64,000 nucleotides of DNA, taken from contig CALUVT010000004.1 of NCBI GenBank assembly GCA_944324345.1, forward strand, positions 1 through 64,000, written 5' to 3'. The notes below the pieces were generated by a model. The model saw only the letters and a list, made by a program, of their open reading frames with translations. It did not search any database and was not told the origin of the DNA. The stretch's first letter is position 1; each line of letters begins with the position of its first letter. Source of the DNA: Candidatus Gastranaerophilales bacterium (GTDB lineage: Bacteria; Cyanobacteriota; Vampirovibrionia; Gastranaerophilales; Gastranaerophilaceae). Position numbers and translations under genes: made by a program. Shown piece by piece: positions 26,861 to 35,488 of this stretch.

Positions 26861-26883
26861 TTCATGTGCCTCCTATCTATAAA

Positions 26884-26912
26884 TGTATACTTATACCTGC
26901 TACAATTTGCAA
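26884..26912 (-). promoter_or_regulatory. speD promoter
   Basis: On the minus strand TTGCAA (26912-26907), 17-nt spacer, TATACA (26889-26884), about 25 nt upstream of the start. Confidence 0.5.
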
Positions 26913-27092
26913 TACGCAATTAACATATTACAATAAAAATCTAAAAATTTGTAAAATTTACACTTAAAAAAAATTTTTTTACAAATCTTATTAACTCAAT
27001 ATGCCCAAAAAGCAAAAATATTGTATCATTCAATCAGGTTATTTTTATTAATATTTTTTAACAAATTATGGTTGTAATTTTTATTTTTTGTA

Positions 27093-27098
27093 TATAAA
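27093..27098 (+). promoter_or_regulatory. -10 element close to the response regulator start
   Basis: TATAAA ends 8 nt before the ATG at 27107 and no RBS exists; a leaderless or near-leaderless mRNA is likely. Confidence 0.4.
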
Positions 27099-27106
27099 AT
27101 TTTACT

Positions 27107-27802
27107 ATGAATAAGATATTGGTAATTGATGACGATTCAGCTATTAATGAGCTTATAAAAGTTAACTTGGAATTAGGCGGATACAAGGTTATTCAAGCAT
27201 TTGACGGAGTAAGAGGCTTTGCATTATGCAAACAGGAGCTTCCTTCTCTTGTTATTTTGGATGTAATGATGCCTGATACGGACGGATTTACGGTAGCTCA
27301 AAGAATTAGAAAGAATGAACAAACAAAAGATATCCCGATTTTAATGCTTACAGCTCTTTCTCAAATTAACGATAAAGTAAAAGGGTTTGATATCGGTGTG
27401 GATGATTATTTGGTAAAACCATTTGAAATGGAAGAATTACAAGTTAGAGTGAGAGCTCTTTTAAAAAGAACTCGTCAAATACCTGAAAGTGCTTCAACCA
27501 GAGAACTTTTAACACTTGGAGAAATAACTCTTTTACCGGAACTTTACAGTGTAAAAATAAATGATAAGGTAGCTAAATTAACACCAATTGAGTTTGATAT
27601 ATTTAACCTTTTGTTCCAAAATCATGGGAATATGGTATCGTCGGCACAACTTTTAAAAGATATATGGGGATATTCTCCCGACGATGACATTGAAACTATA
27701 AGAGTACACATAAGGCACTTGAGAAGTAAAATTGACAAAATCTCAAATGGTAAAAAATATATTGAAACAATATACGGTGGTGGATACAAATTAAATCTAT
27801 AA
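27107..27802 (+). CDS. OmpR-family response regulator (RpaB-like)
   Basis: A 231-aa DNA-binding regulator. Receiver domain 1-118: acidic DDD at 8-10, phosphoacceptor D52 in LDVMMPD, Thr82 region, and K104 in VKPF. Winged-helix effector about 133-230 with LTPIEFDIFNLLFQNHG and DIETIRVHIRHLRSKI, ending IYGGGYKLN. The sequence style is like RpaB/PhoB; RpaB is a core regulator in cyanobacteria, so this may be its non-photosynthetic counterpart, but orthology is inferred. No histidine kinase gene is adjacent. Confidence 0.92.
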   Translation: MNKILVIDDDSAINELIKVNLELGGYKVIQAFDGVRGFALCKQELPSLVILDVMMPDTDGFTVAQRIRKNEQTKDIPILMLTALSQINDKVKGFDIGVDDYLVKPFEMEELQVRVRALLKRTRQIPESASTRELLTLGEITLLPELYSVKINDKVAKLTPIEFDIFNLLFQNHGNMVSSAQLLKDIWGYSPDDDIETIRVHIRHLRSKIDKISNGKKYIETIYGGGYKLNL

Positions 27803-27812
27803 TCTTGATAAA

Positions 27813-27977
27813 CTATTCTTTATCGAGATTTTCCAAAGCGTATTCACAGCAAAGCTGTACTAACTTGTTTAATGACACCCCCTTATTTTGAGCAACACAT
27901 TGAAGCTCTTGGACCAACTTTAGCGGTAATCTAAAAGTCTTATTCGTCATTTCCTGTTTTTCTACTCTAAACATCAT
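27813..27977 (-). CDS. Ribbon-helix-helix (Arc/CopG-like) small DNA-binding protein
   Basis: A 54-aa protein read on the minus strand: KTFRLPLKLVQELQCVAQ, then NKGVSLNKLVQLCCEYAL, the beta-strand/helix/helix pattern of RHH repressors or antitoxins with the SLNKL turn. Start options are two adjacent ATGs (27977, 27974; AAAAAGGG before them) or an internal ATG ten codons in, with CAGGAA. No toxin gene overlaps. It diverges from the prepilin at 28111; an inverted repeat in the gap between them is a candidate operator. Confidence 0.75.
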   Translation of the reverse strand: MMFRVEKQEMTNKTFRLPLKLVQELQCVAQNKGVSLNKLVQLCCEYALENLDKE

Positions 27978-27994
27978 ACCCTTTTTTTACATTT

Positions 27995-28038
27995 TAAGTG
28001 TATTTTTAATATATTAATATACTCTATTTTTACACTTA
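27995..28038. promoter_or_regulatory. Inverted repeat between RHH and prepilin genes
   Basis: TAAGTGTA (27995-28002) and its exact complement TACACTTA (28031-28038) flank an AT palindrome TTAATATATTAA (28006-28017). It lies in the divergent promoter region, so control by the RHH protein is inferred. Confidence 0.45.
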
Positions 28039-28110
28039 TTTTATTATTGCAAAATACACCAATTTATGATAATATACTATTGCTTAAAGGAATTATTGGA
28101 GGAATTAATT

Positions 28111-28773
28111 ATGGGAATAAAAGGATTTACACTTGCAGAAACTCTTATTACACTTGGGATTATAGGTGTTGTAGCAGCCCTTACAATACCTGCATTAATA
28201 ACAAATCACCAGAAAGAAGTCACACTGAACAAATTAAAAGAAACATATAGCCTCCTTGGACAAGCATTTAAAAGTGCAACTGTCGAAAATGGCGGTGATA
28301 TGAGTTACTTATTCACAAATTCTAGTGACACTGATAATCAAAAGTTTGCGGAGAAATTTATAGCAAAAAACATTATACCCTACGTCAACGTTATTGAAGA
28401 CTGTGGGTATCAGTTGACCAAATGCAGAGGTAAATCATATACATATCTGGATAATACAACAACCGGATATCTTGGAGTCGTAAGATATGGAGTTCTCTTA
28501 AAAAACGGCACTTTTTTGGATTTTGTATTTAATTACGGGCACAGTGACGCAACCATATATGTAGATTTGAATGACAAGAAGGAAAACAACAAGTTCGGGA
28601 AAGATATATTTGTAATGTACATAGAACAGGGTAAAAACGGAATATTTTTTGATGGATATAAATTAAACGATACACAATTGGAGGATAATTGCAAAAAAGG
28701 TGGAAACGGAAGATATTGCGGAGCATTAATACAAAGAAATAATTGGCAATTCCCAAAAGATTACCCTTGGTAG
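28111..28773 (+). CDS. Type IV prepilin-like protein (pseudopilin family)
   Basis: A 220-aa secreted or pilus subunit. It starts MGIKG then FTLAETLITLGIIGVVAALTIP: prepilin peptidase cuts after G5, with Glu at +5 and a hydrophobic helix. The globular domain has Cys pairs, a D152-L-N154-D155...G163-K-D165 loop like a calcium loop, and ends NNWQFPKDYPW. The start is set by GGAGG (28098-28102). An in-frame upstream ATG at 28066 has no RBS. It is a single gene, divergent from the RHH regulator. It could form a T4P/T2SS-like pseudopilus; no assembly genes are in the window. Confidence 0.85.
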   Translation: MGIKGFTLAETLITLGIIGVVAALTIPALITNHQKEVTLNKLKETYSLLGQAFKSATVENGGDMSYLFTNSSDTDNQKFAEKFIAKNIIPYVNVIEDCGYQLTKCRGKSYTYLDNTTTGYLGVVRYGVLLKNGTFLDFVFNYGHSDATIYVDLNDKKENNKFGKDIFVMYIEQGKNGIFFDGYKLNDTQLEDNCKKGGNGRYCGALIQRNNWQFPKDYPW

Positions 28774-28828
28774 GGCTATAAAATCTAAAAGAACAAAATA
28801 AAACCGTAAAAAATACTCTCAAAATAAT

Positions 28829-29719
28829 TTAATTTTCTTGTTCATATCCAAAATATTTGAGGGTATTTTGTTTTTTTCTCCAGTCCTTTTCAACTTTTAC
28901 TTCGAGCTTTAAAAAGACTTTCTTTTCGACTATTTTTTCAAGTTCTAAACGAGCATCTGTCCCTATTTTCTTTAACAGACTACCACCCTTGCCAATTAAA
29001 ATTCCTTTTTGACTTTTTGTTTCACAAAAAATTGTTGCAAAAATTCTATCAATCTCAACATCTTCTTGATAATTATCAACCTTTACGGCAACAGAATGGG
29101 GGACTTCATCAGATGTATTTAATAATATTTTTTCTCTGATAATTTCTTCTGTTATGTCACGCATAGACTCTTCCGTAACAATATCTTCAGGATACAAATA
29201 ATCACCGTCGGGAAGATACTTGAAAATATTCTTTAAAAGAGTATCAATATTTCTTCCTGTCTTAGCTGAAATTCTAACTATCGGATAATTCTTGTCAAAC
29301 AAAAGTTTGTAGGTCAAAAGATTTTCTTCAACTTTGTTCATATTTTTCAGTTTATCAACTTTATTCATAACGATAATTACAGGAATTTCAGTCTGAAGAA
29401 TATTTTTTACAATCCACTTGTCACCCTTGCCCGCAGGCTCAGAACCATCTACCAAGAAAAGTATTAAATCAGCATCGGGAACAGCCATTTTCGATTCGTC
29501 AAGAAGAAATTCCCCCAACTTGTTTAAAGGTTTATGAACCCCAGGAGTATCAATAAATACTATTTGACCTTGTGAAGTCGTATAAATTCCTTTAATTCTT
29601 TTTCTTGTAGTTTGAGCCTTGTCAGTCGCAATAACAATTTTCTGACCTAAAATCTGATTTAACAGAGTTGATTTCCCGACATTTGGCCGACCAAGTATAC
29701 TTACAAATCCACTTTTCAT
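28829..29719 (-). CDS. era: GTPase Era, ribosome maturation
   Basis: A 296-aa essential GTPase that binds the 3' end of 16S rRNA and assists 30S assembly. G1 GRPNVGKST (10-18), G2 TTRKRI, G3 DTPG, G4 NKVD, then the C-terminal KH domain with GKGGSLLKKIG and the EKDWRKKQNTLKYFGY end. No RBS; TGTTACAAT places the -10 hexamer 6 nt before the ATG, so it looks leaderless. Confidence 0.97.
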   Translation of the reverse strand: MKSGFVSILGRPNVGKSTLLNQILGQKIVIATDKAQTTRKRIKGIYTTSQGQIVFIDTPGVHKPLNKLGEFLLDESKMAVPDADLILFLVDGSEPAGKGDKWIVKNILQTEIPVIIVMNKVDKLKNMNKVEENLLTYKLLFDKNYPIVRISAKTGRNIDTLLKNIFKYLPDGDYLYPEDIVTEESMRDITEEIIREKILLNTSDEVPHSVAVKVDNYQEDVEIDRIFATIFCETKSQKGILIGKGGSLLKKIGTDARLELEKIVEKKVFLKLEVKVEKDWRKKQNTLKYFGYEQEN

Positions 29720-29725
29720 AAAAAA

Positions 29726-29731
29726 ATTGTA
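29726..29731 (-). promoter_or_regulatory. Extended -10 element for leaderless era
   Basis: TG-T-TACAAT on the minus strand, the hexamer ending 6 nt before the era ATG. Confidence 0.5.
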
Positions 29732-29820
29732 ACATAAAAAGTATATTTTTTTTACAAAGTAGCAATTTTTTTTATCTCAAAGTATTATATATAATGTAAG
29801 GGAAAATTTAACGGTAGAAA

Positions 29821-31767
29821 ATGGTAGTTAAAAAATTAAACGTAGTTGGCATAACGTTACTGCTTGCCTTAATGGTATCACCTATAATGGGGGTACCTGC
29901 TCGAGCTGAAAACAATCTTGTTCAGCTTGATTTAAAACGTGCCGCAAGCGATTCCGTAAACCTTACATTATTTACTTCAAATGCTTACAAAGACAATGTC
30001 CTTGTAAGAAAGAAGTCTGACAATAAATACGTTATTCTAATCCCAAAAGTTCAAAGTACAGGCTACAGCACCCCGAACTTAAATGGCGTAAAAGATTTAG
30101 TATCAAATATTGATGTCAAAACAGTAAATGATACAAGCGGCGGCTATACAAAAGTAACATTGATTACAACAAAGCCTCTTGATATAAAAACGAATACAAA
30201 ATTGAGCACACCCGCTACTGCTGAACAAAAAGAATACAAAACGCTTATAGCAGAAGCTAATGCTATTAAAAACACCATTGCAACCCCACAAACACCGCAT
30301 AAAACAGTGCAGCCAAAAACAGAAATTACCGTTAATAAAGCAAACATTGCTGCAAATAAACCTGCCCCTTCCTCTAATTTAAAATCACAAGGGCAATCAA
30401 AATCATCAACCGATAAGACAGCTGCTCAAAAGAAAAATACTGATATAAAACCAAACATCGTACTTCAGGAAATTTCTAAAGAAAAACTTGAGAAACAATC
30501 AAGGAAAGAGCACCTTTCCGAACTTATAAATGAAATCAAACAAGAACAACTGGAAAAACAAGTTCCGGCTGTTCCGCCTGCTGTTACAGAAAAAATTCCA
30601 AATACCCCAACAGAGGTAAAAAATATCAGTGAAATGCCTAAAGCAGAAACTCCAAATATTAAAGAATCTTCTTTTGCAAGAGTAAAAACACTGTATAATA
30701 GCGTACCAAAGAAAACAAAAAATATTTTGTTCTCTTTGTTCGGACTTTTACTACTTGTAAAACTCTCAAAATCTTTCACAAATAAAAATAAAACCGTTAA
30801 CACTACTTACAACCCCGCAACTGATAATCTGTATGTTCCAAACACTAATAGTAACAGTAAATATAGCAGCATAACTGATAATAAAGAATTATCCTGGCAA
30901 GAAAAATACCAGAGATATCTTGATGCATCGGCAAAACCTGTCTCAAGAGGTAAAAACAAAGGCAATTACACATTTATAAAAACTCCGGCAGAACCTGATA
31001 ATATAAGCAAAAAAAGAAGTGAACTTGAAAAACTTCTTGAAGAAATGCCAACATACCAAAATATTGAACCTGAAATTGTCGAAGATGTACACAGTGAAGA
31101 CAGTGCAATTCAACATTCTATCAAGTTCAAAGCCTTTGATAATCAAAGCTCAACATTAAATACAACTAACAGAAATAAAGCAAAAAGCAGATTCAAAAAA
31201 TACGAGGTGGAAATTCCGCTTCATGAACAAAAAACTGTTGAATTAAGTAATTCACCTCTGTATACCAATCCAAGAACATTAGAAGGTGCAAATTTAAATA
31301 TAGCTGACGTTGACAAAAACAGGATTAAATACAAACCTTCACAATACATTATGTCATCAGTCGATGAATACTTCTCTATTCTTGACAAAGAACAAGTTTC
31401 ACAACCTTCAGAAGATAAACAAACACCTAAATTTCAATTCAAAGAAACAGGAATATCCAAACAGACAAATCCTATTTCAAAACTAAGAGATGAAACAAAA
31501 TCGTCTTACCTCAACAATTTAATCATCAAATCAGGTTTTAATATTGATGAAAACAGAGGTTTCTATATGGTTAACCTTGAAGGTAAATCCGCTCTTATCG
31601 GGAAGGTAAATGATGAAATTACTGTTTTGAAAAAATACGACAAAATTGTAGATAAACCGCTTCAGGTAAGACACGACAATGCTAATGTTTACATGGTGAA
31701 AGCCGAAGGTTTTAAATCTCTTGTTGAAGTCGGTTCTGACAAAATGGGCGTATTAATAGAACTGTAA
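29821..31767 (+). CDS. Secreted/anchored 648-aa protein with AMIN-like N-terminal domain
   Basis: A signal peptide (hydrophobic core, PARA cleavage near residue 29/30) is followed by a beta-rich domain (30-135; VQLDLKRAASDSVNLTLFTS) resembling AMIN envelope-localisation domains. Then come a Lys/Pro/Thr-rich linker (150-295), a predicted membrane helix at about 300-316 (ILFSLFGLLLLVKL) and a long charged region to the C terminus, where residues 560-648 form a compact domain. AMIN domains are common in cyanobacterial cell-wall and secretin proteins; the match is by pattern only. Function unknown, possibly cell-envelope assembly. The start ATG lacks a strong RBS (TAAGGG at long spacing). Confidence 0.75.
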   Translation: MVVKKLNVVGITLLLALMVSPIMGVPARAENNLVQLDLKRAASDSVNLTLFTSNAYKDNVLVRKKSDNKYVILIPKVQSTGYSTPNLNGVKDLVSNIDVKTVNDTSGGYTKVTLITTKPLDIKTNTKLSTPATAEQKEYKTLIAEANAIKNTIATPQTPHKTVQPKTEITVNKANIAANKPAPSSNLKSQGQSKSSTDKTAAQKKNTDIKPNIVLQEISKEKLEKQSRKEHLSELINEIKQEQLEKQVPAVPPAVTEKIPNTPTEVKNISEMPKAETPNIKESSFARVKTLYNSVPKKTKNILFSLFGLLLLVKLSKSFTNKNKTVNTTYNPATDNLYVPNTNSNSKYSSITDNKELSWQEKYQRYLDASAKPVSRGKNKGNYTFIKTPAEPDNISKKRSELEKLLEEMPTYQNIEPEIVEDVHSEDSAIQHSIKFKAFDNQSSTLNTTNRNKAKSRFKKYEVEIPLHEQKTVELSNSPLYTNPRTLEGANLNIADVDKNRIKYKPSQYIMSSVDEYFSILDKEQVSQPSEDKQTPKFQFKETGISKQTNPISKLRDETKSSYLNNLIIKSGFNIDENRGFYMVNLEGKSALIGKVNDEITVLKKYDKIVDKPLQVRHDNANVYMVKAEGFKSLVEVGSDKMGVLIEL

Positions 31768-31800
31768 AATAATCTGAGTATTAAAGAGGGCCGAAATTAA

Positions 31801-32943
31801 TTGAAATATTATAGGTATATTAAATATGCAAGTTTAGTTTTGATTTTAATATTTTTGTTGTGCGGATGCGGTAAACCTCAAAAAGATTACATCAATATTG
31901 AATTTGCAAGTTGGGGCTCCAAATCAGAAATCGACATTATTAAACCAATTTTATCAGAATTTGAAAAAGAAAATCCTGATATTAAAGTAGAATTTATGCA
32001 TATCCCCCAAAATTATTTTCAAAAAATTCATCTTCTTTTTGCCTCAAATAAAGCACCCGATGTCATTTTCATAAACAATTTATACCTACCACTCTATGCA
32101 AATGCAGGAGTATTAGAGCCAATAACATTAAATGAAAACTCTTTTTATAAACAATCACTAAACGCTTTAAGCTACAACAGAAAATTATACGCAATTCCGC
32201 GGGATGTCTCAAATCTTGTCATTTTCTACAACAAGGATATGTTTAATAAAAAACAAATTTCATATCCTAAAAATAATTGGAGCTTTGAAGAATTTCTAAC
32301 TACTGCCAAAAAATTGACTGATGAAAACTGTTTTGGAATAAGTTTTGAAGAGGATCCTCTTTTTTATCTTCCTTATTTGATGAGTAATGGCGGAGGGATT
32401 CTCCCGAATGAACTAAAGAAAGAAGAAAGCCAAAAATCCCTAAATTTCTACGCAGACTTGAGAAAAAAATACCATGTTGCCCCTAAAAAAAGTGAAAGTG
32501 CAAGTGCTACCATGGCCCAAATGTTTTTACAGCAAAGACTTGGAATGTATTTATCCGGGCGTTGGATGGTTCCAAAAATTAGAGAAGAAGCCAAATTTGA
32601 CTGGGATATCGCAAAATTCCCAACAGGAACAAAAGGCAGCATAGTGCAACTTGACGCTTCAGGCTGGGCAATATCAAAATCTTCAAAACATAAGAAAGAA
32701 GCACTAAAACTTATAGAATACTTATCCTCAAAAGAAAGTATTGAAAAATTCAGTCAAAGCGGGCTAATTGTACCGGCAAGAGAAGATGTCGCAAATTCAA
32801 AAGCATTTTTAAATGAAGAAAAACCCAGACATAATAAAATATTCATAGAAATAATTCCACAATCCAAACCAACTCCGGTTACAACAAATTATAGAGAAAT
32901 TATTGATAACTTAAGAGTACAGATGGAACCAAAATTTAACTAA
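31801..32943 (+). CDS. ABC-type sugar-binding lipoprotein (family 1 solute-binding protein)
   Basis: A 380-aa lipoprotein: hydrophobic N terminus and lipobox ending LLCGC (Cys about 23). The mature part is a periplasmic-binding fold like MalE/UgpB (IEFASWGSKSEIDIIKPIL; DVSNLVIFYNKDMF; SGRWMV). It starts at TTG with AGAGGG 10 nt upstream. It lies 33 nt after the 648-aa gene. No ABC permease or ATPase gene is next to it, so it must share a transporter encoded elsewhere. The substrate is probably a sugar or oligosaccharide. Confidence 0.87.
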   Translation: MKYYRYIKYASLVLILIFLLCGCGKPQKDYINIEFASWGSKSEIDIIKPILSEFEKENPDIKVEFMHIPQNYFQKIHLLFASNKAPDVIFINNLYLPLYANAGVLEPITLNENSFYKQSLNALSYNRKLYAIPRDVSNLVIFYNKDMFNKKQISYPKNNWSFEEFLTTAKKLTDENCFGISFEEDPLFYLPYLMSNGGGILPNELKKEESQKSLNFYADLRKKYHVAPKKSESASATMAQMFLQQRLGMYLSGRWMVPKIREEAKFDWDIAKFPTGTKGSIVQLDASGWAISKSSKHKKEALKLIEYLSSKESIEKFSQSGLIVPAREDVANSKAFLNEEKPRHNKIFIEIIPQSKPTPVTTNYREIIDNLRVQMEPKFN

Positions 32944-32978
32944 AAAGAAAAATTACAGACATAAAGCTTTTTTTATTA

Positions 32979-32984
32979 TATAAT
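32979..32984 (+). promoter_or_regulatory. -10 element for leaderless proB
   Basis: TATAAT ends 6 nt before the proB ATG; no RBS is present. Confidence 0.5.
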
Positions 32985-32990
32985 CTTGAT

Positions 32991-34130
32991 ATGGACAGAC
33001 AAAAATTTATAGATGCAAAACGTATTGTTTTTAAATTCGGAACCAATATATTACGTGGAGATGACGGTTATGTATCATTGCCCCGCGTGTTTTCTTTCAT
33101 AGAAGATTTGGCAAGACTTGCAAGGCAAGGTAAAGAAGTTATCGTTATAACCTCAGGTGCAGTGGGTTTAGGTAAAAAAAGATTGGGAATTGAAAGCACG
33201 GAAGGAGTTGCTTTAAAACAAGCTTGTGCAGCAATCGGACAAAGTAAGCTAATGTCTATTTATGAAACAGGTTTTGACACATACGGACTTATTGCATCTC
33301 AAATTCTTTTGACAGAAGATGATTTTTCTCTGCGTCAAAGATATTTAAGCCTTAGAACAACTCTAAACAAACTCCTTGAACTTGGGGTTGTTCCTATTAT
33401 TAATCAAAACGATACAGTCTCGACTGTTGAAGTCCATCCGCAATTTGAACACATGCAAGTTTGTTTTTCCGATAATGATAAGTTATCTGCCCTTGTTGCA
33501 AGTGAATTAGACGCAGATCTACTTGTAATTTTGTCTGACGTAGAAGGCTTGTATGATAAAAATCCAAAAACAAATCCTGATGCCAAAATTATCCGCACAG
33601 TTGACGGTGTAACTGAAGATATCCTTGCACTTGGTACAGACGCGTCAGAAGGCGGCAGAGGTGGGATGAGGACAAAACTCAAAGCAGCACAAATTGTTAC
33701 AAGATTTGGCGGCAAAGTTCTTATTGCAAACGGAAAAATACCTTACGTAATTAAAAAAATATTTGAAGGTGAAGAAATTGGTACAATGTTTCTGCCTCAA
33801 ACAGGGAGCTTGCCGGATAAAAAACGCTGGATTGGGTATGCTACAAATATCATTGGACAAATCGTTGTTAATGACGGAGCTAAGAAAGCTTTATTAAAAG
33901 AAAAAAGTCTTCTTCCAATAGGTGTTTGTGAAGTTATAAATGAATTTAACAAGGGAGATGTTGTATCTATTCTTGATGAAAAGCATAATGAAATAGCTCG
34001 AGGAATTGTAAATTACAGTTCTGATTCCTGCCGAAAAGTTATTGGATGTCATTCTGATAATATAATGGATATTCTCGGGTTTAAAAACTACGATGCAATT
34101 ATAACAAGAGATAACATAACTTTATTGTAA
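32991..34130 (+). CDS. proB: Glutamate 5-kinase
   Basis: First step of proline synthesis: phosphorylates L-glutamate with ATP. The amino-acid kinase domain (1-260) has VFKFGTNIL, ITSGAVGLGKKRL and NQNDTVST; the C-terminal PUA domain spans about 285-379. The length of 379 aa matches the PUA-containing type. It forms an operon with proA, which begins 9 nt after the stop with an AAGGAG RBS. Feedback inhibition by proline is known for the family. Confidence 0.96.
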   Translation: MDRQKFIDAKRIVFKFGTNILRGDDGYVSLPRVFSFIEDLARLARQGKEVIVITSGAVGLGKKRLGIESTEGVALKQACAAIGQSKLMSIYETGFDTYGLIASQILLTEDDFSLRQRYLSLRTTLNKLLELGVVPIINQNDTVSTVEVHPQFEHMQVCFSDNDKLSALVASELDADLLVILSDVEGLYDKNPKTNPDAKIIRTVDGVTEDILALGTDASEGGRGGMRTKLKAAQIVTRFGGKVLIANGKIPYVIKKIFEGEEIGTMFLPQTGSLPDKKRWIGYATNIIGQIVVNDGAKKALLKEKSLLPIGVCEVINEFNKGDVVSILDEKHNEIARGIVNYSSDSCRKVIGCHSDNIMDILGFKNYDAIITRDNITLL

Positions 34131-34139
34131 GGAGTAAAA

Positions 34140-35396
34140 ATGGATTTTGTCCAAATCGCAAAAGATGCAAAACTTGCTTCACTAAAAATCGCTGATTTAT
34201 CAACAGAATTAAAAAATACTGCACTGTTAAAAATCGCTGATGAAATTGAATTAAACAAAGACGCCATTTTTGAGGCAAATAAACAGGATTTGAAGGAAGC
34301 AGAAAAACTTGTTGAGATGGGAGAATTAACAAAATCAACATTCAATCGCCTTAAGCTCGACGAAAATAAAATGCGTGATATGCTTCAAGGGATAAAAGAT
34401 ATTGCAAAATTAGATGATCCCGTAAATAGAAAGCTTTTAATAAGAGAATTAGACAAAGATTTGACACTGTATAAAGTTTCATGCCCTATCGGAGTTTTGG
34501 GTATAATTTTTGAGGCAAGACCGGATGTTATTGCACAAATTTCGTCACTTGCGATAAAATCTGCAAACGCGGTTATACTTAAAGGTGGCAAAGAATCAAT
34601 CAATACAAATAAAAAGATTTTGTCAATAATAAATTCAGCACTTGATAAAATCGAAAATTTTCCCAAAAATGTTATACAACAAGTATTTACACGAGATGAT
34701 GTCGCAGAAATGTTAAAGTGTGATAAATATATCAACTTAATAATTCCAAGAGGCGGCAACAAACTTGTAAAATTCATAAAAGGAAATACAAAAATTCCTG
34801 TACTAGGTCATGCTGACGGAATTTGCCACATATTTGTAGACGAGACAGCAGATCTTGAAATGGCAATTAAAGTTGTAACGGATGCAAAAACTCAGTACCC
34901 GAGTGCCTGCAATTCAGTTGAAACACTATTAATTCATGAGAAATTTCCTAATATAGATAATCTTCTTGCAGCTCTGCAATTGTCAGAAATTCAACTAATA
35001 AATAAACCTGAGAGCTGGTCTCATGAATATGGTGATAAGATTTTATCATTCAAAACTGTAAAAAATGTTGATGAAGCCATTGAACATATTAATACTTACG
35101 GCTCCGGTCACACTGACAGTATTATTACAAATAATATTGAAAATGCAGAAAAATTTATGAACAAAGTCGATTCCGCAGGAGTATATTTTAATGCATCTAC
35201 AAGATTTGCAGACGGTTTTCGCTACGGTTTCGGGGCAGAAGTCGGGATTTCAACAAATAAGACTCATGCAAGAGGCCCTGTCGGACTTGATGGTTTAACT
35301 ATTTATAAATACAAACTTGTAGGTAACGGAAATATCGTAAAAGATTACGTTGACGGTACGAAATGTTTTCATCATAATGATATAGTAAAAAATTAA
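34140..35396 (+). CDS. proA: Gamma-glutamyl phosphate reductase
   Basis: Second step of proline synthesis, NADPH-dependent reduction of gamma-glutamyl phosphate to the semialdehyde. A 418-aa aldehyde dehydrogenase-fold protein with IFEARPDV, LKGGKE, IIPRGG, and the catalytic Cys in YPSACNSVETLL. Near its end, VGISTNKTHARGPVGL is the family signature. No proC is in the window. Confidence 0.97.
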   Translation: MDFVQIAKDAKLASLKIADLSTELKNTALLKIADEIELNKDAIFEANKQDLKEAEKLVEMGELTKSTFNRLKLDENKMRDMLQGIKDIAKLDDPVNRKLLIRELDKDLTLYKVSCPIGVLGIIFEARPDVIAQISSLAIKSANAVILKGGKESINTNKKILSIINSALDKIENFPKNVIQQVFTRDDVAEMLKCDKYINLIIPRGGNKLVKFIKGNTKIPVLGHADGICHIFVDETADLEMAIKVVTDAKTQYPSACNSVETLLIHEKFPNIDNLLAALQLSEIQLINKPESWSHEYGDKILSFKTVKNVDEAIEHINTYGSGHTDSIITNNIENAEKFMNKVDSAGVYFNASTRFADGFRYGFGAEVGISTNKTHARGPVGLDGLTIYKYKLVGNGNIVKDYVDGTKCFHHNDIVKN

Positions 35397-35401
35397 AAAA
35401 A

Positions 35402-35488
35402 GGAGAGGTGTCCGAGTGGTTTAAGGTGCGGATCTCGAAAGTCTGTGAGGGGTAACACTCTCCGTGGGTTCGAATCCCACCCTCTCCG
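35402..35488 (+). tRNA. tRNA-Ser(CGA)
   Basis: Acceptor stem GGAGAGG (35402-35408) pairs with CCTCTCC (35481-35487), followed by discriminator G. The 7-nt anticodon loop CTCGAAA gives anticodon CGA (35436-35438), decoding UCG. A long variable arm (GAGGGGTAACACTCTC) and a T arm with GTTCGAATC are present. The terminal CCA is not encoded. It begins 5 nt after the proA stop, so it may be cotranscribed with proBA. Confidence 0.96.

Noticed and set aside
30103-30803. Minus-strand open frames within the 648-aa secreted protein gene
   Set aside because: Antisense shadows with Cys/Phe/Ser-rich translations and no start signals.
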